DNA of 64,000 bases from Butyricicoccus intestinisimiae (GCF_018918345.1 NZ_JAHLQI010000001.1:62001-126000); one strand, 5' to 3'. Positions 6,876-16,270 are shown, counted from the stretch's first letter. The notes: a model not told the origin generated them from the letters alone. Translations and numbers: made by a program.

Positions 6876-8255
6876 TCAGATGGCGCGGAATACAGCATCC
6901 ATGATTTCCGAAATACGGGTGCCGGTTACCGAGCGGTCTGCGCAGTTTAAATAAATCTTTTTGCGCTTGTTGAACAGCAGGCGGGTTTGCTTTTCTTTGT
7001 CTCCCTGCAGCAGCGGGCGGGAGGTGTCGCGGCTTAGATTTTGTACGATGCGATAAAACGGTGTGTTGAGATGAATGAGCAGACCGTTTTTCTTGTACAG
7101 CGCTACGTTCGTCTGCCGCAGGACAGCACCGCCGCCCAGAGCAATGACACATCCGGTGCGGTCGGAAATCTCGCGTGCGCAATCGGTCTCAATGTCGCGG
7201 AAACCGGATTCGCCGACTTCTGCGAAAATATCAGCGATTTTTTTGCCCTCGCGCTTCTCCAGATAATCGTCCATATCAACAAACTCATACTGCAACGCGC
7301 GCGCGAGCTTTCTGCCAATCGTCGTTTTGCCGCTGCCCATAAATCCGCACAGCACAATATTTTGCTTGCCGTATACGTCGTGCAGACGCTTTTTCGCCAT
7401 ATCACCGGATAACAGCCGCAGGATGCGGGTCAAATCCGCAGAATCAAACTGCGTGCCAAACCAAATGGTCTGTGCATATGCTGCCTGCAACACCAGCATG
7501 AGCAGTCCGTTGCGCGTCTTGACGCTGCGTGGAGCCAGCTTCATCAAGGCAGTCTCCGGCGGATTATAAATTGTGTCAAAGACATATTCGGTTCCGATGG
7601 GCAGTTTTTCCAGCGGGCTGGCATGTTCATTCGGATACATGCCGAGCGGCGTGCCGTTGACGACAATCGCTGTAGCCCGCGGCAGCTGTGTCGCAGGCAT
7701 AATGTTGATGCTCGCCTGCGGGAGGTAGGAGCGAATGTCATTGCGCAGCGCCTTTGCCTTGGTTAGGTTGCGGCCGGTAATCAGAACATGTGCTCCTGCA
7801 TTTGCCAGATGGTAGCAGATGACGCGGGCGACACCGCCATATCCGCACACAACAGCGGTTTTGTTTTCCACGGAGATGCCGTCAAATTCCAACGAACCGG
7901 AAAATCCCAAAATATCCGTGTTGTAACCGACAGAAGTGCCGTCATGAAAGAAAACCGTGTTGACACTGCCGAGATTTTTAGCCGTTTCATCTACGGCATC
8001 TAAATATTGAAAGACCGCCTTTTTGTGCGGAATTGTCAGATTGAGACCGCCGCACGTCTGCGATGCAATGCGCATGGCTTCTTCCAAATCTTCCGGCGGC
8101 ACATCGACAGCAAAATATTCACAGTCTTTGCCGGAAGCGCGAAACAACTTGCTGTGCAGCTCTGGAGACATCGTGTGTGCGATGGGATGACCAAACAAAG
8201 CAAACGTTGGCTTTTCCGGCACATACTTGCGGAATTCATCCATTGTCAGAATCAT
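6876..8255 (-). CDS. Shikimate dehydrogenase-shikimate kinase fusion
   Basis: The 459-residue protein joins two consecutive shikimate-pathway enzymes. Residues about 1-275 are AroE (reduces 3-dehydroshikimate with NADPH): FALFGHPIAHTMSPELH, GLNLTIPHKKAVF, GSVNTVFF, GYNTDILGF and the nucleotide loop VCGYGGVARV. Residues about 295-459 are AroK (phosphorylates shikimate with ATP): Walker A GFMGSGKTTIG, DMDDYLEKREG, FRDIE and ALGGGAV. The start was moved inside the longer frame to the ATG with AAGGAG 9 nt upstream, which leaves 4 nt after the aroA stop. It is the last gene of the aro operon. The linker is short, so the two activities may be physically coupled. Confidence 0.9.
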   Translation of the reverse strand: MILTMDEFRKYVPEKPTFALFGHPIAHTMSPELHSKLFRASGKDCEYFAVDVPPEDLEEAMRIASQTCGGLNLTIPHKKAVFQYLDAVDETAKNLGSVNTVFFHDGTSVGYNTDILGFSGSLEFDGISVENKTAVVCGYGGVARVICYHLANAGAHVLITGRNLTKAKALRNDIRSYLPQASINIMPATQLPRATAIVVNGTPLGMYPNEHASPLEKLPIGTEYVFDTIYNPPETALMKLAPRSVKTRNGLLMLVLQAAYAQTIWFGTQFDSADLTRILRLLSGDMAKKRLHDVYGKQNIVLCGFMGSGKTTIGRKLARALQYEFVDMDDYLEKREGKKIADIFAEVGESGFRDIETDCAREISDRTGCVIALGGGAVLRQTNVALYKKNGLLIHLNTPFYRIVQNLSRDTSRPLLQGDKEKQTRLLFNKRKKIYLNCADRSVTGTRISEIMDAVFRAI

Positions 8256-8259
8256 GAGC

Positions 8260-9546
8260 TCATTCTCCTTTCTGCTTGAGTGCGTCCAGCGTTTCAAAGA
8301 ATGTCGGATAGGAAATGGCAACGCAATCCGGATCGTCTATCGAGGAGTCGCCCTCGCAGGCGAGTGCACACACTGCCATACTCATGGCAACGCGATGGTC
8401 GGCATAGCTTGCAAAGTTTGCGCCGTGCAGAGGCTTGTCGCCGCGGATAATCATACCATCTTCGGTCTCGCGGACATCCGCGCCGGTTTTGGAAAGCTCC
8501 GCGGTCATGGTTGCGATACGGTTGGACTCTTTTACTTTTAACTCCTGCGCGTCACGAATGACGGTTTCGCCCTCTGCAAACGCAGCGGCGACAGCGAGAA
8601 CCGGAATCTCATCAATCAAACGCGGAATCATATCGCCGCAGATGGGCGTGCCGTGCAGGTGAGAGGAGCGAACGCGCAGGTCGCAAATCGGCTCTACCGT
8701 ACCGCGCTCGTTGAGACGCTCGATATTTGCGCCCATGGCCTCCAGTGCGTCAAGAATACCGGTTCGCGTCGGATTGATGCCGACATTGCGGATGACAATG
8801 TCACTGTCCGGTAAAATTAAACCGGCAACCAAGAAATATGCGGCGGACGAAATATCGCCCGGAACTTCTACATTGACGGCATGCAGTGCTTTCGGCGGCG
8901 TCAGCGTAATTTCCGTTCCGTTGGAAACAACTTGTGCGCCAAGACCGCGCAGCATGCGCTCGGTGTGATCGCGGGATGGAGCGGGTTCAACGACCGTTGT
9001 CGGGCTGTCCGCGAACAAGCCCGCGAGCAGAATGGCAGACTTCAGCTGTGCCGATGCGACCGGCATGGTGTAGTGAATGCCGTGCAGTGGGGCAGGATGA
9101 ATGGTCAGCGGACAGAGATTGCCGTCTTTGCCGGAAATATCCGCGCCCATTTCGCGCAGCGGCTTCATGATACGTCCCATCGGGCGCTTTTGAATGGAAG
9201 CGTCACCGTTTACCGTGGAAGAAAACGGCTGACCGGCGAGAATGCCGCACAGCAAACGGGTGGTTGTGCCGGAATTGCCGGTGTACAGCAGTTCATCCGG
9301 CGCCTTGAGACCGTGCAGCCCTACGCCGTGTACAACAACTTCTTTTTCAGATACGTCGATGGACACACCCATTTTCTTGAAACAGGAAATGGTAGACAGA
9401 CAATCTTCTCCCATCAGGAAACCGGTAATATGCGTGTCGGCATCTGCCAGAGCGCCGAACATGACAGCGCGGTGAGAGATGGACTTGTCGCCTGGAACCG
9501 TTACGTCACCGCGCAGAGACTGCGCGGCAGTCAGTGGATAACTCAT
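8260..9546 (-). CDS. aroA: 3-phosphoshikimate 1-carboxyvinyltransferase (EPSP synthase)
   Basis: The 428-residue enzyme transfers the enolpyruvyl group of PEP to shikimate 3-phosphate. Family landmarks are GDKSISHRAVMFGALA near the N-terminus, GNSGTTTRLLCGILAG, the SAQLKSAILLAGL stretch, and LKVKESNRIATM near the C-terminus. Length is normal. The start overlaps the pheA stop by ATGA and the next gene begins 4 nt after its stop, so the operon is tightly coupled. The SGTTTR form of the usual GNAGT motif is the kind found in the class II enzymes of Firmicutes. Confidence 0.93.
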   Translation of the reverse strand: MSYPLTAAQSLRGDVTVPGDKSISHRAVMFGALADADTHITGFLMGEDCLSTISCFKKMGVSIDVSEKEVVVHGVGLHGLKAPDELLYTGNSGTTTRLLCGILAGQPFSSTVNGDASIQKRPMGRIMKPLREMGADISGKDGNLCPLTIHPAPLHGIHYTMPVASAQLKSAILLAGLFADSPTTVVEPAPSRDHTERMLRGLGAQVVSNGTEITLTPPKALHAVNVEVPGDISSAAYFLVAGLILPDSDIVIRNVGINPTRTGILDALEAMGANIERLNERGTVEPICDLRVRSSHLHGTPICGDMIPRLIDEIPVLAVAAAFAEGETVIRDAQELKVKESNRIATMTAELSKTGADVRETEDGMIIRGDKPLHGANFASYADHRVAMSMAVCALACEGDSSIDDPDCVAISYPTFFETLDALKQKGE

Positions 9547-10688
9547 GCTTTCACCTCACTGTCTTGCGTTACAGAGTAAGAACCCAGAATGCGAACATAC
9601 GAACACTCCTGCATGGTCTGATAAATCAGTGCGCGGGTATCCTGACGCAGGAGATTGCCGTCAAAATCAATATAAAAACAATAATTCCAAGGCATGTCGC
9701 GCAGCGGACGCGAATGAATCTCCGTCATGTTGACGCCGTAATCTGCAAATACGGCGAGCGCACCGTACAGACTGCCGACAATGTGCGGCAGTGTCAGCAC
9801 AAGACTGACGCGCGTATCCGCTTCCTGTGTGGACAGGAAACGAGAGACCGCAATAAATCGTGTCTGATTAAAATCTGCATCATTGACGTGATCTTCCAAA
9901 ATTTCCAGACCATACAGCCTTGCTGCGGCTTCGGAGCAAATTGCAGCGCGAGTCAAATCACCGCTCTGTGCGATGGCGTGCGCGGCAACCGCCGTGTTGC
10001 TTTCTTCTACCGGCGTCAAATTGTGTTGCTTGATGTATTGCTGACACTGGCGCAATGCCTGCGGGTGCGAGTGTACCTCTTTGATCGTGTCAAACGATGC
10101 GCCTTTGCAGGCGGCAATGCAGTGACGGATGCGCTTGATGTGCGAATGCGTGATATACAGACCATACTGCTCCAGCAGGTCATAGACTTCATTGACGGTT
10201 CCAGCGGTTGAATTTTCTACCGGAACGACGCCGATATCTGCTTTTCCGTCCAAAACAGCATGGAATACATCTTCCCAAGAGTTTTGCGGGATGCGCTGCG
10301 CATGCGGAAATAAATCTTTGGCGGCAATGTCTGCATAAGACGCCGGCAGACCGCCATAATATACGGTTTTCGGGTCGTTGTTGCGCGGATGCAGATCCAA
10401 TTGCAGACGCTGCGGTTCCGCTTCCAGCATACGTGCGTACTGATGCTTGCGGCTGACGCGCGTCGTTGTGCGCAGCAGGGAGGAGTACTCCAGCTTGAGT
10501 TCGTCCGGAATATCCTGCAGCATCGTGTTCATCAGTTCGGTCTCGCGGGACGGAACGAGAACCTGTCCGCCGTGCTCCATTTTGTAGTCGGAAACTTCCT
10601 CTGCGCATTTCATGCGCTTGAGGAACAGCTTTAAAATTTCGTGGTCAATCGCGTTGATGTCGCGGCGTACATCTTTAAGATCTCGCAT
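9543..10688 (-). CDS. pheA: Bifunctional chorismate mutase/prephenate dehydratase (P-protein)
   Basis: The 381-residue protein carries three parts. Chorismate mutase, about residues 1-90 (LKDVRRDINAIDHEILKLFLKRM), converts chorismate to prephenate. Prephenate dehydratase, about 108-280 (VYYGGLPASYADIAAK, VVPVENSTAGTVNEVYDLL, TRFIAVSR), yields phenylpyruvate. An ACT domain, about 290-370 (VSLVLTLPHIVGSLYGALAVFADYGVNMTEIHSRPL), binds phenylalanine for feedback inhibition; the ESRP-type motif is HSRPLRDMPWNYCFYID. The gene overlaps aroC upstream by 14 nt and aroA downstream by 4 nt. Its presence in the operon agrees with the Phe reading of the T-box. Confidence 0.93.
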   Translation of the reverse strand: MRDLKDVRRDINAIDHEILKLFLKRMKCAEEVSDYKMEHGGQVLVPSRETELMNTMLQDIPDELKLEYSSLLRTTTRVSRKHQYARMLEAEPQRLQLDLHPRNNDPKTVYYGGLPASYADIAAKDLFPHAQRIPQNSWEDVFHAVLDGKADIGVVPVENSTAGTVNEVYDLLEQYGLYITHSHIKRIRHCIAACKGASFDTIKEVHSHPQALRQCQQYIKQHNLTPVEESNTAVAAHAIAQSGDLTRAAICSEAAARLYGLEILEDHVNDADFNQTRFIAVSRFLSTQEADTRVSLVLTLPHIVGSLYGALAVFADYGVNMTEIHSRPLRDMPWNYCFYIDFDGNLLRQDTRALIYQTMQECSYVRILGSYSVTQDSEVKA

Positions 10689-11772
10689 ATCCGTAAGCCT
10701 CCAAATACAAATCCGTCACAGCGACAGCCACGGCAGCTTCGATAACCGGTGCAGCGCGCGTGACGATACACGGATCGTGGCGTCCCTTGATGACCAGCGG
10801 TTCGACCTGCTGATCTATGAGGTGTAATGTGCGCTGTTCACGGGAAATGGACGGCGTCGGCTTGATGGCTGCGCGGACGATAATCGGCATGCCGTTGGTG
10901 ATGCCGCCCAGAATGCCGCCGTTGTTGTTGGTCTCGGTCTTGACGGTGTCACCGTCCAAATACATGCAGTCGTTTGCCTCAGAGCCGCGCATTGCTGCGA
11001 TGGAGAAACCTGCGCCGAATTCTACGCCTTTGACAGCCGGAACAGAAAACAGAATCGAGGACAGACGGCCCTCTACCGGAGACAGCATTGGAGAACCAAT
11101 GCCGACCGGCATGCCGGTGACAGCGCATTCGATGATGCCGCCGACAGAATCCTGTGCTTCACGCGCTTGGTCGATCTGTACGAGCATGGCTTCCTCTGCG
11201 CGCGGATTGATAACCGGATATGCCTGCGTGCGCAGTTTTGCCAGCAGTTCGGTTGGTACATGGACGTCATCGAACGGGGTGTCCATGATCTGACCGATGG
11301 CAGAAATATGCGAGCCGACTTCGATGCCCTTGGAACGCAAAAACAGCTTGCACATGGCGCCGGCAAACACCAGCGGCGCAGTCAGGCGGCCGGAAAAGTG
11401 CCCGCCGCCGCGGTAATCGTTGCAGCCCTGATAGCGCACGCGGCCGGTATAGTCTGCGTGTCCCGGACGCGGCTGCTCAATCAGATTGCGGTAATCCTTG
11501 GAACGCGTGTCCGTGTTTTCAATGACACAGGAAATCGGCGCACCAGAGGTTTTGCCCTCAAACACACCGGAAAGAACCTTGGGAAGATCCTTTTCTCGGC
11601 GCGCCGTGGACTGGCGGTTTTTGCCCGGTGCGCGGCGATCCATTTCGGCGAGAATAAATGCTTCATCGTATGGCACGCCGGCCGGAAAACCATCGAGCAC
11701 ACAGCCGATGCCGCCGCCGTGTGATTCACCAAAGATGGAAAGCTTGATTGCATTTCCCCAAACAGAACCCAT
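10675..11772 (-). CDS. aroC: Chorismate synthase
   Basis: The 365-residue enzyme makes chorismate from EPSP and needs reduced FMN. Diagnostic stretches are the N-terminal FGESHGGGIGCVLDGFPAG, RPGHADYTGRVRYQG, and GGGHFSGRLTAPLVFAG, with NNNGGILGGITNGMPI later. GGAGAG lies upstream of the ATG. It follows aroB by 14 nt in the operon. Confidence 0.95.
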   Translation of the reverse strand: MGSVWGNAIKLSIFGESHGGGIGCVLDGFPAGVPYDEAFILAEMDRRAPGKNRQSTARREKDLPKVLSGVFEGKTSGAPISCVIENTDTRSKDYRNLIEQPRPGHADYTGRVRYQGCNDYRGGGHFSGRLTAPLVFAGAMCKLFLRSKGIEVGSHISAIGQIMDTPFDDVHVPTELLAKLRTQAYPVINPRAEEAMLVQIDQAREAQDSVGGIIECAVTGMPVGIGSPMLSPVEGRLSSILFSVPAVKGVEFGAGFSIAAMRGSEANDCMYLDGDTVKTETNNNGGILGGITNGMPIIVRAAIKPTPSISREQRTLHLIDQQVEPLVIKGRHDPCIVTRAAPVIEAAVAVAVTDLYLEAYGYARS

Positions 11773-11786
11773 ATGACGATCTCTCC

Positions 11787-12827
11787 TTATTCAGCGGTGA
11801 GCAGAGTATGCAGCTGCTCCAGCGGGATTTTATGAATGTTTGCCTTGCCCATAGGATGTATAAGAATCATGTTGATGCTGTCACCGGCACGCTTTTTGTC
11901 GTGCAGCATGGCGGCATATACCTCCTCGATGGGATACGGCAGCTGTGTCGGCAGCTCATGTGCCTGACAGATTTCCGTGATTTGCTGGGTATAATCCGTC
12001 TCTCCCAACTTGGCTCCGAGCTTTGCCGCCTGCACCATGCCGATGGCAACGGCCTGACCGTGCGTCAGTTCGGTAAAATGTCCGACTTTCTCTGCGCCGT
12101 GGCCGATGGTATGACCGAAATTCAAAATCATGCGCAGACCGGTGTCATGCTCGTCCTGCTGGACAACATCGCGCTTGATGCGCACGCATTCGTAGACAAT
12201 ATGCTGCATATTGCTCTTGAAGTCCGGCTGAGCAATCATGTTCAGAATGTCCGGATTGGCAATGCAGCCATATTTGATCACTTCCGCCATGCCGTCGTTG
12301 AAGATGTGTTCGGGCAGGGAAGTGAGAATATCGGTGTCGATGATGACCAGCTCCGGCTGATAAAATGCGCCGACCAGATTTTTGCCCTGCGGCAGATCGA
12401 CGCCGGTTTTTCCGCCGACAGAAGAATCCACCTGTGCAAGCAGGGTGGTCGGAATCTGGCACACATGAATGCCGCGCAGATAGGTCGCTGCGGTAAAGCC
12501 GGTGATATCACCAACAACACCGCCGCCCAGTGCGATGACCAGATCCGAACGGGTCAGTTCCGCTTCGCTCAGATCCGCATAGATACCCGCGACGGTATCT
12601 AAGGTTTTGTATTCCTCACCGGCCGGAATCACGGTAGTGGTAACTCCGATTGGGAACTCTGCGCGCAGCTGTTCGAGATACAGCGGTGCGACGTTGGAAT
12701 CCGTGACGATGTGAATGCGGGTTGGCTGGAATTTTTCTGCGATGTGCTTGGCAGTCTGTGAGAAAATGCCGGAACCGATGTAAATATCCGAATCGGTGTT
12801 GGAGCCATGAAGGGAAAGATGATACAT
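11787..12827 (-). CDS. aroB: 3-dehydroquinate synthase
   Basis: The 346-residue enzyme turns DAHP into 3-dehydroquinate using NAD+ and a divalent metal. Visible landmarks are VIPAGEEYKTLDTV, ALGGGVVGDITGFTAATYLRG, TTLLAQVDSSVGGKTGVDLPQGKN, and the metal-site HTIGHGAE. The ATG has GGAGG upstream. It is the second gene of the T-box-controlled aro operon. No dehydroquinase (aroD/aroQ) is present here, so that step must be encoded elsewhere. Confidence 0.95.
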   Translation of the reverse strand: MYHLSLHGSNTDSDIYIGSGIFSQTAKHIAEKFQPTRIHIVTDSNVAPLYLEQLRAEFPIGVTTTVIPAGEEYKTLDTVAGIYADLSEAELTRSDLVIALGGGVVGDITGFTAATYLRGIHVCQIPTTLLAQVDSSVGGKTGVDLPQGKNLVGAFYQPELVIIDTDILTSLPEHIFNDGMAEVIKYGCIANPDILNMIAQPDFKSNMQHIVYECVRIKRDVVQQDEHDTGLRMILNFGHTIGHGAEKVGHFTELTHGQAVAIGMVQAAKLGAKLGETDYTQQITEICQAHELPTQLPYPIEEVYAAMLHDKKRAGDSINMILIHPMGKANIHKIPLEQLHTLLTAE

Positions 12828-12846
12828 AATATGTATAGCCTCCTGC

Positions 12847-13863
12847 TTAGACTTCGCGGCCGACAGCAGCTGCGACAGCGCGCACCTTATCCATCGTGCG
12901 TGCGAAGTGCTTGTAGGTCAGAGACTGTGCGCCGTCGGACAGCGCATGCGCCGGATCATTGTGCACCTCGATAATCAGACCGTCTGCACCGGCAGCGACA
13001 GCGGACATTGCCAGAGGTTCTACCATCCAGTAGATGCCAGCAGCATGAGACGGGTCAACAACGACCGGCAGATGGCTCAGGCGCTTCAGAGCCGGAACAG
13101 CGCTGATATCCAGTGTGTTTCTGGTATAGGTTTCGTAGGTACGGATGCCGCGCTCGCACAGGATGACCTGATCATTGCCGCCTGCCATGATGTACTCGGC
13201 GGACATCAGGAATTCTTCCAGTGTATTGGCGAAACCGCGCTTGAGCAGAATCGGTGTGTTGGTCTTGCCCAGCTCCTTGAGCAGCTCAAAGTTCTGCATG
13301 TTGCGGGCGCCGACCTGATAGCAGTCTACGCGGCCTTCGAACAGCTCGATGTGCGCCGGGTTGGTGATTTCTGTGACGATCGGCATGCCGGTCTTTTCCT
13401 TTGCGATGCAGAGCAGATCCAGACCCTGTGCCTTCATGCCCTGGAAGGAGTACGGGGAGGAACGCGGCTTCCATGCGCCGCCACGCAGAATGGCTGCACC
13501 CTGACGCTGTACTTCTTCAGCAATTTCGCAAATCTGCGGCTCGCTCTCGACAGAGCACGGGCCTGCCATCACGACGATTTTTTTGCCGCCGACTTCCACA
13601 TTGCCGCCGATCTTTACAACGGTGTCATTCGGGTGCATCTGACGGTTTGCCAGCTTGAACGGCTCCTGTACCTTCATGACGCGGTCAACCCAGTGGTTGA
13701 GCATCAGCGTGTCTTTTTCAACGGCAGAGGTATCGCCGACCAGACCCAGAATGGTAGTTTCTTCACCGACGATTGGATTTACAGATACGTGAAAATGCTC
13801 GATCCAGTTGGTAAGGCGTTCTACTTCTTCCTTCGGGCATCCTTTTTTCAATACAACGATCAT
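12847..13863 (-). CDS. aroF: 3-deoxy-7-phosphoheptulonate (DAHP) synthase, Bacillus/Thermotoga type
   Basis: First enzyme of the shikimate pathway, condensing PEP with erythrose 4-phosphate. The ATG at 13863 was chosen over the longer frame because AAGGAG precedes it and the 338-residue length matches the family. Residues about 1-70 form the small ferredoxin-like regulatory domain (MIVVLKKGCPKEEVERL) that gives Tyr/Phe feedback in this subtype. The barrel carries VVMAGPCSVES, LRGGAWKPRSSPYSFQG, QVGARNMQNFELL, ILLKRG and VVDPSHAAG. It is the first gene after the T-box leader and the natural control point of the operon. Confidence 0.95.
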   Translation of the reverse strand: MIVVLKKGCPKEEVERLTNWIEHFHVSVNPIVGEETTILGLVGDTSAVEKDTLMLNHWVDRVMKVQEPFKLANRQMHPNDTVVKIGGNVEVGGKKIVVMAGPCSVESEPQICEIAEEVQRQGAAILRGGAWKPRSSPYSFQGMKAQGLDLLCIAKEKTGMPIVTEITNPAHIELFEGRVDCYQVGARNMQNFELLKELGKTNTPILLKRGFANTLEEFLMSAEYIMAGGNDQVILCERGIRTYETYTRNTLDISAVPALKRLSHLPVVVDPSHAAGIYWMVEPLAMSAVAAGADGLIIEVHNDPAHALSDGAQSLTYKHFARTMDKVRAVAAAVGREV

Positions 13864-13913
13864 GATATTTTTTCTCCTTGGAAATGATATTTCCCGGCTG
13901 TGCCGCACAAAAG

Positions 13914-14205
13914 TGAGCATAAAAAAAGCCTTTCAGCCCGCGAACAGGGACGAAAGACAACTCCGTGGTACCACCCAAATTCGGCATAAACATGCCGCAC
14001 TTTTTCGAATACGAGGCCGGGAAGCCCGATATTCTAGCCTACTAACGGGGGCGGCCGTTCGCACCTACTTGTATTCAGCGCAAAAGCTCAGGAGGGAACT
14101 TCAATCCGACTTGTTCAAAGCGCGCTCTCAGTCTATGGCACGCTATCCCTGGTAAACCGTTCCGGAACTACTTTTCTCCGTCATCGCTGTGTTGGTATCA
14201 AATTC
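13914..14205 (-). promoter_or_regulatory. T-box riboswitch of the aro operon, specifier best read as UUC (Phe)
   Basis: On the minus strand the leader has an AGTA element, a long stem I, the stem III region AGTAGG...GAACGG, the conserved T-box GGGTGGTACCACGG and a terminator stem (CTTTC-CCC with GGG-GAAAG) followed by T7. The specifier loop is placed at TTGAAG-TTC-CC because its flanks pair (GGAG/CTCC below, TCCG/CGGA above) and it aligns with the leu T-box. UUC fits an operon that contains pheA. UAC in GAATACAAGTAGG was considered, but it belongs to the linker before stem III. Uncharged tRNA would stabilise the antiterminator and raise expression. Confidence 0.85.
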
Positions 14206-14212
14206 TGAATTC

Positions 14213-14242
14213 ATTATACATCGGATAAAAGTGCGATGTCAA
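14213..14242 (-). promoter_or_regulatory. Sigma-A promoter of the aro operon
   Basis: On the minus strand, TTGACA (complement of 14237-14242) and TATAAT (complement of 14213-14218) are separated by 18 nt and lie directly upstream of the T-box leader. Confidence 0.85.
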
Positions 14243-14328
14243 GGGCTTTTGTGCGAAAAAGTTATGTTTCTTTTTGGATAACTTTTGTTTGGCTTTGATT
14301 CTTTTGCAAAAAAATTGCGGGGGAACGC

Positions 14329-14357
14329 TTGACAGACGCGAAAGAAGTGAATATAAT
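14329..14357 (+). promoter_or_regulatory. Sigma-A promoter of the leu operon
   Basis: TTGACA (14329-14334), 17-nt spacer, TATAAT (14352-14357). It diverges from the aro promoter; the two -35 boxes are about 87 nt apart. Confidence 0.88.
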
Positions 14358-14361
14358 GTTA

Positions 14362-14680
14362 ACCATAATCATTAAATACTCAAATGTGATGAAAAGGTTT
14401 AGTAACTGTAAGCCGTCTCCAGAGAGCTGCCGTTTGGTGCGAGGCAGCGGCGTTCAGCAGTGAAACTCGCCTTGGAACAGTCCGCTGAAACAGATGTATG
14501 TACCGTCTGATTAGGTTGGAACGGATCTCCCACCGTTACAGGGGAAACGCATTGCTGGATGCGTTGAGCGGTCGTCTTACGGTACAAGTAGAAGTATGGC
14601 GGCAAGTAGAGTGGTACCGCGGAAGTTTGCTTTCGTCTCTGTTTCCAAAGTTATTTTGGCGAGATGAGAGCTTTTTTTTA
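14362..14680 (+). promoter_or_regulatory. T-box riboswitch of the leu operon, specifier best read as CUC (Leu)
   Basis: The leader shows AGTA, AGAGAG and GGTGCGAG elements of stem I, the stem III segment GGAACGG...CCGTTA, the conserved AGTGGTACCGCGG, and a terminator (14628-14671, GCTTTCGTCTC with GAGATGAGAGC around an inner CCAAA/TTTGG helix) followed by T8. The specifier is placed at AGTGAAA-CTC-GCC because GGC/GCC-CTG/CAG above and AAGG/CCTT below can pair; CUC is leucine and the first gene is leuA. The frame of the specifier is inference; the T-box itself is directly seen. Confidence 0.88.
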
Positions 14681-14742
14681 TGCCCATCGCGCACACCGTC
14701 TGAATTGGTAATTTTTTTACATTTGTATGGAGGATATACGTT

Positions 14743-16257
14743 ATGTCAAGACAGATTCGCATTTTTGATACGACACTGAGAGATGGCGAGCAGTCTCCCG
14801 GCTGCAGCATGAACCTGAGCGAGAAAATTGAGGTAGCTCGTCAGCTGGAAACTTTGGGCGTTGATATTATGGAGGCAGGCTTTGCCATTGCATCCCCGGG
14901 TGATGCCGCTGCAATTGCAACCATTGCACATACCATCAAGAATTCTACCGTATGCTCTCTGGCGCGCTGTGTTGAGAAGGACATTGACGCCGCTTGGGGC
15001 GCAGTCAAGGAAGCTGTTGATCCGCGCATTCACGTATTTCTGGCAACTTCTCCGATTCACATGCAGTACAAGCTGAAGATGAGCCCGGAGGAGGTTCTCG
15101 AGAGCGTTCGTTACCATGTGTCGTACACCAAGAAGTTCTTGAACAACATCGAGTTCTCCGCTGAGGACGCAACCCGTTCGGATTGGGATTTCCTGTGCCG
15201 CGTTGTCGACACGGCAATCAAGGCCGGCGCCAATACCATCAACATTCCGGATACCACCGGTTATCTGACGCCGGGCGAGTACTACGATCTGATTAAGTAC
15301 CTGCGCGAGCATGTAGATGGTGTGGAAAACGTCATTCTGTCCTGCCATAACCACAATGATCTGGGTATGGGCGTTGCAAACTCTCTGGCCGGCATTCAGG
15401 CAGGCATCGGTCAGGTAGAGTGTACCATCAATGGCATCGGCGAGCGCGCCGGCAATGCTTCTCTGGAAGAAATTGTCATGGCACTCAAGACCCGCAAGGA
15501 CTACTTTGACTGCGATACCCGCATTGACACCAAGCAGATTTATCGTTCCAGCCGCATGATTCAGACCATTACCGGCGTTCCGGTTGCTCCGACCAAGCCG
15601 ATTATCGGCGCAAATGCATTTGCACACGAGTCCGGCATCCATCAGCACGGTGTACTCAACAACAAGTCCACCTACGAGATTATGACGCCGGAGTCGGTTG
15701 GTATCCCGAAGAACGCGATTGTTCTGGGCAAGCATTCCGGCCGCCACGCATTCGAAGCTCGTCTGAAGGATCTGGGCTACACCCTGACGACAGAAAAGCT
15801 GGATAAGGCATTTGAGAAGTTTAAGGTACTGGCTGACCGCAAGAAGGTCATCAAGGATCGTGACTTGGAAGCACTGATCGGCGTTGTTCCGGTATCCGGT
15901 CCGGTTCGCTACACGCTCCAGCAGTACGTTATTAACAGCGGCAATACCATCAGCACCACAGCTGTTATTAAGATGTCCAAGGGCGATGAGAGCTTTGAGC
16001 GCGCTGCGCTGAGCGATGGCCCGATCAATGCATCGTTTGCAGCAATCGACAAGATTACCGGTCTGAAGGTTCAGCTGGAGGACTACCAGCTTCGTGCACT
16101 GACCGATGGTCAGGACGCACAGAGTGAGGCTGTCGTAAAGATGATTATCGGCGAGAACAGTCAGGACGTCATCACCGGCCGCGGCGTTTCCGTCGACATT
16201 GTAGAGGCTTCGATCAAGGCTTACATCAACGGCGTAAACAAGTACCTGAACAACTAA
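14743..16257 (+). CDS. leuA: 2-isopropylmalate synthase
   Basis: The 504-residue enzyme condenses acetyl-CoA with 2-oxoisovalerate, the first committed step of leucine synthesis. The HMGL-like barrel starts at IFDTTLRDGEQSPGCSM; the metal-binding HNHNDLGMGVAN and the NGIGERAGNASLEE stretch follow, and ESGIHQHGVL lies near residue 300. The C-terminal regulatory LeuA dimer domain (about 380-500) gives leucine feedback. GGAGG stands 9 nt before the ATG. It is the first gene after the leucine T-box. Confidence 0.95.
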   Translation: MSRQIRIFDTTLRDGEQSPGCSMNLSEKIEVARQLETLGVDIMEAGFAIASPGDAAAIATIAHTIKNSTVCSLARCVEKDIDAAWGAVKEAVDPRIHVFLATSPIHMQYKLKMSPEEVLESVRYHVSYTKKFLNNIEFSAEDATRSDWDFLCRVVDTAIKAGANTINIPDTTGYLTPGEYYDLIKYLREHVDGVENVILSCHNHNDLGMGVANSLAGIQAGIGQVECTINGIGERAGNASLEEIVMALKTRKDYFDCDTRIDTKQIYRSSRMIQTITGVPVAPTKPIIGANAFAHESGIHQHGVLNNKSTYEIMTPESVGIPKNAIVLGKHSGRHAFEARLKDLGYTLTTEKLDKAFEKFKVLADRKKVIKDRDLEALIGVVPVSGPVRYTLQQYVINSGNTISTTAVIKMSKGDESFERAALSDGPINASFAAIDKITGLKVQLEDYQLRALTDGQDAQSEAVVKMIIGENSQDVITGRGVSVDIVEASIKAYINGVNKYLNN

Positions 16258-16270
16258 ACAGATAGAGAAA

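Noticed and set aside
13914-14205. UAC (Tyr) as specifier of the aro T-box
   Set aside because: The UAC lies in GAATACAAGTAGG, the linker just before stem III in both leaders. The loop flanked by pairing helices contains UUC.
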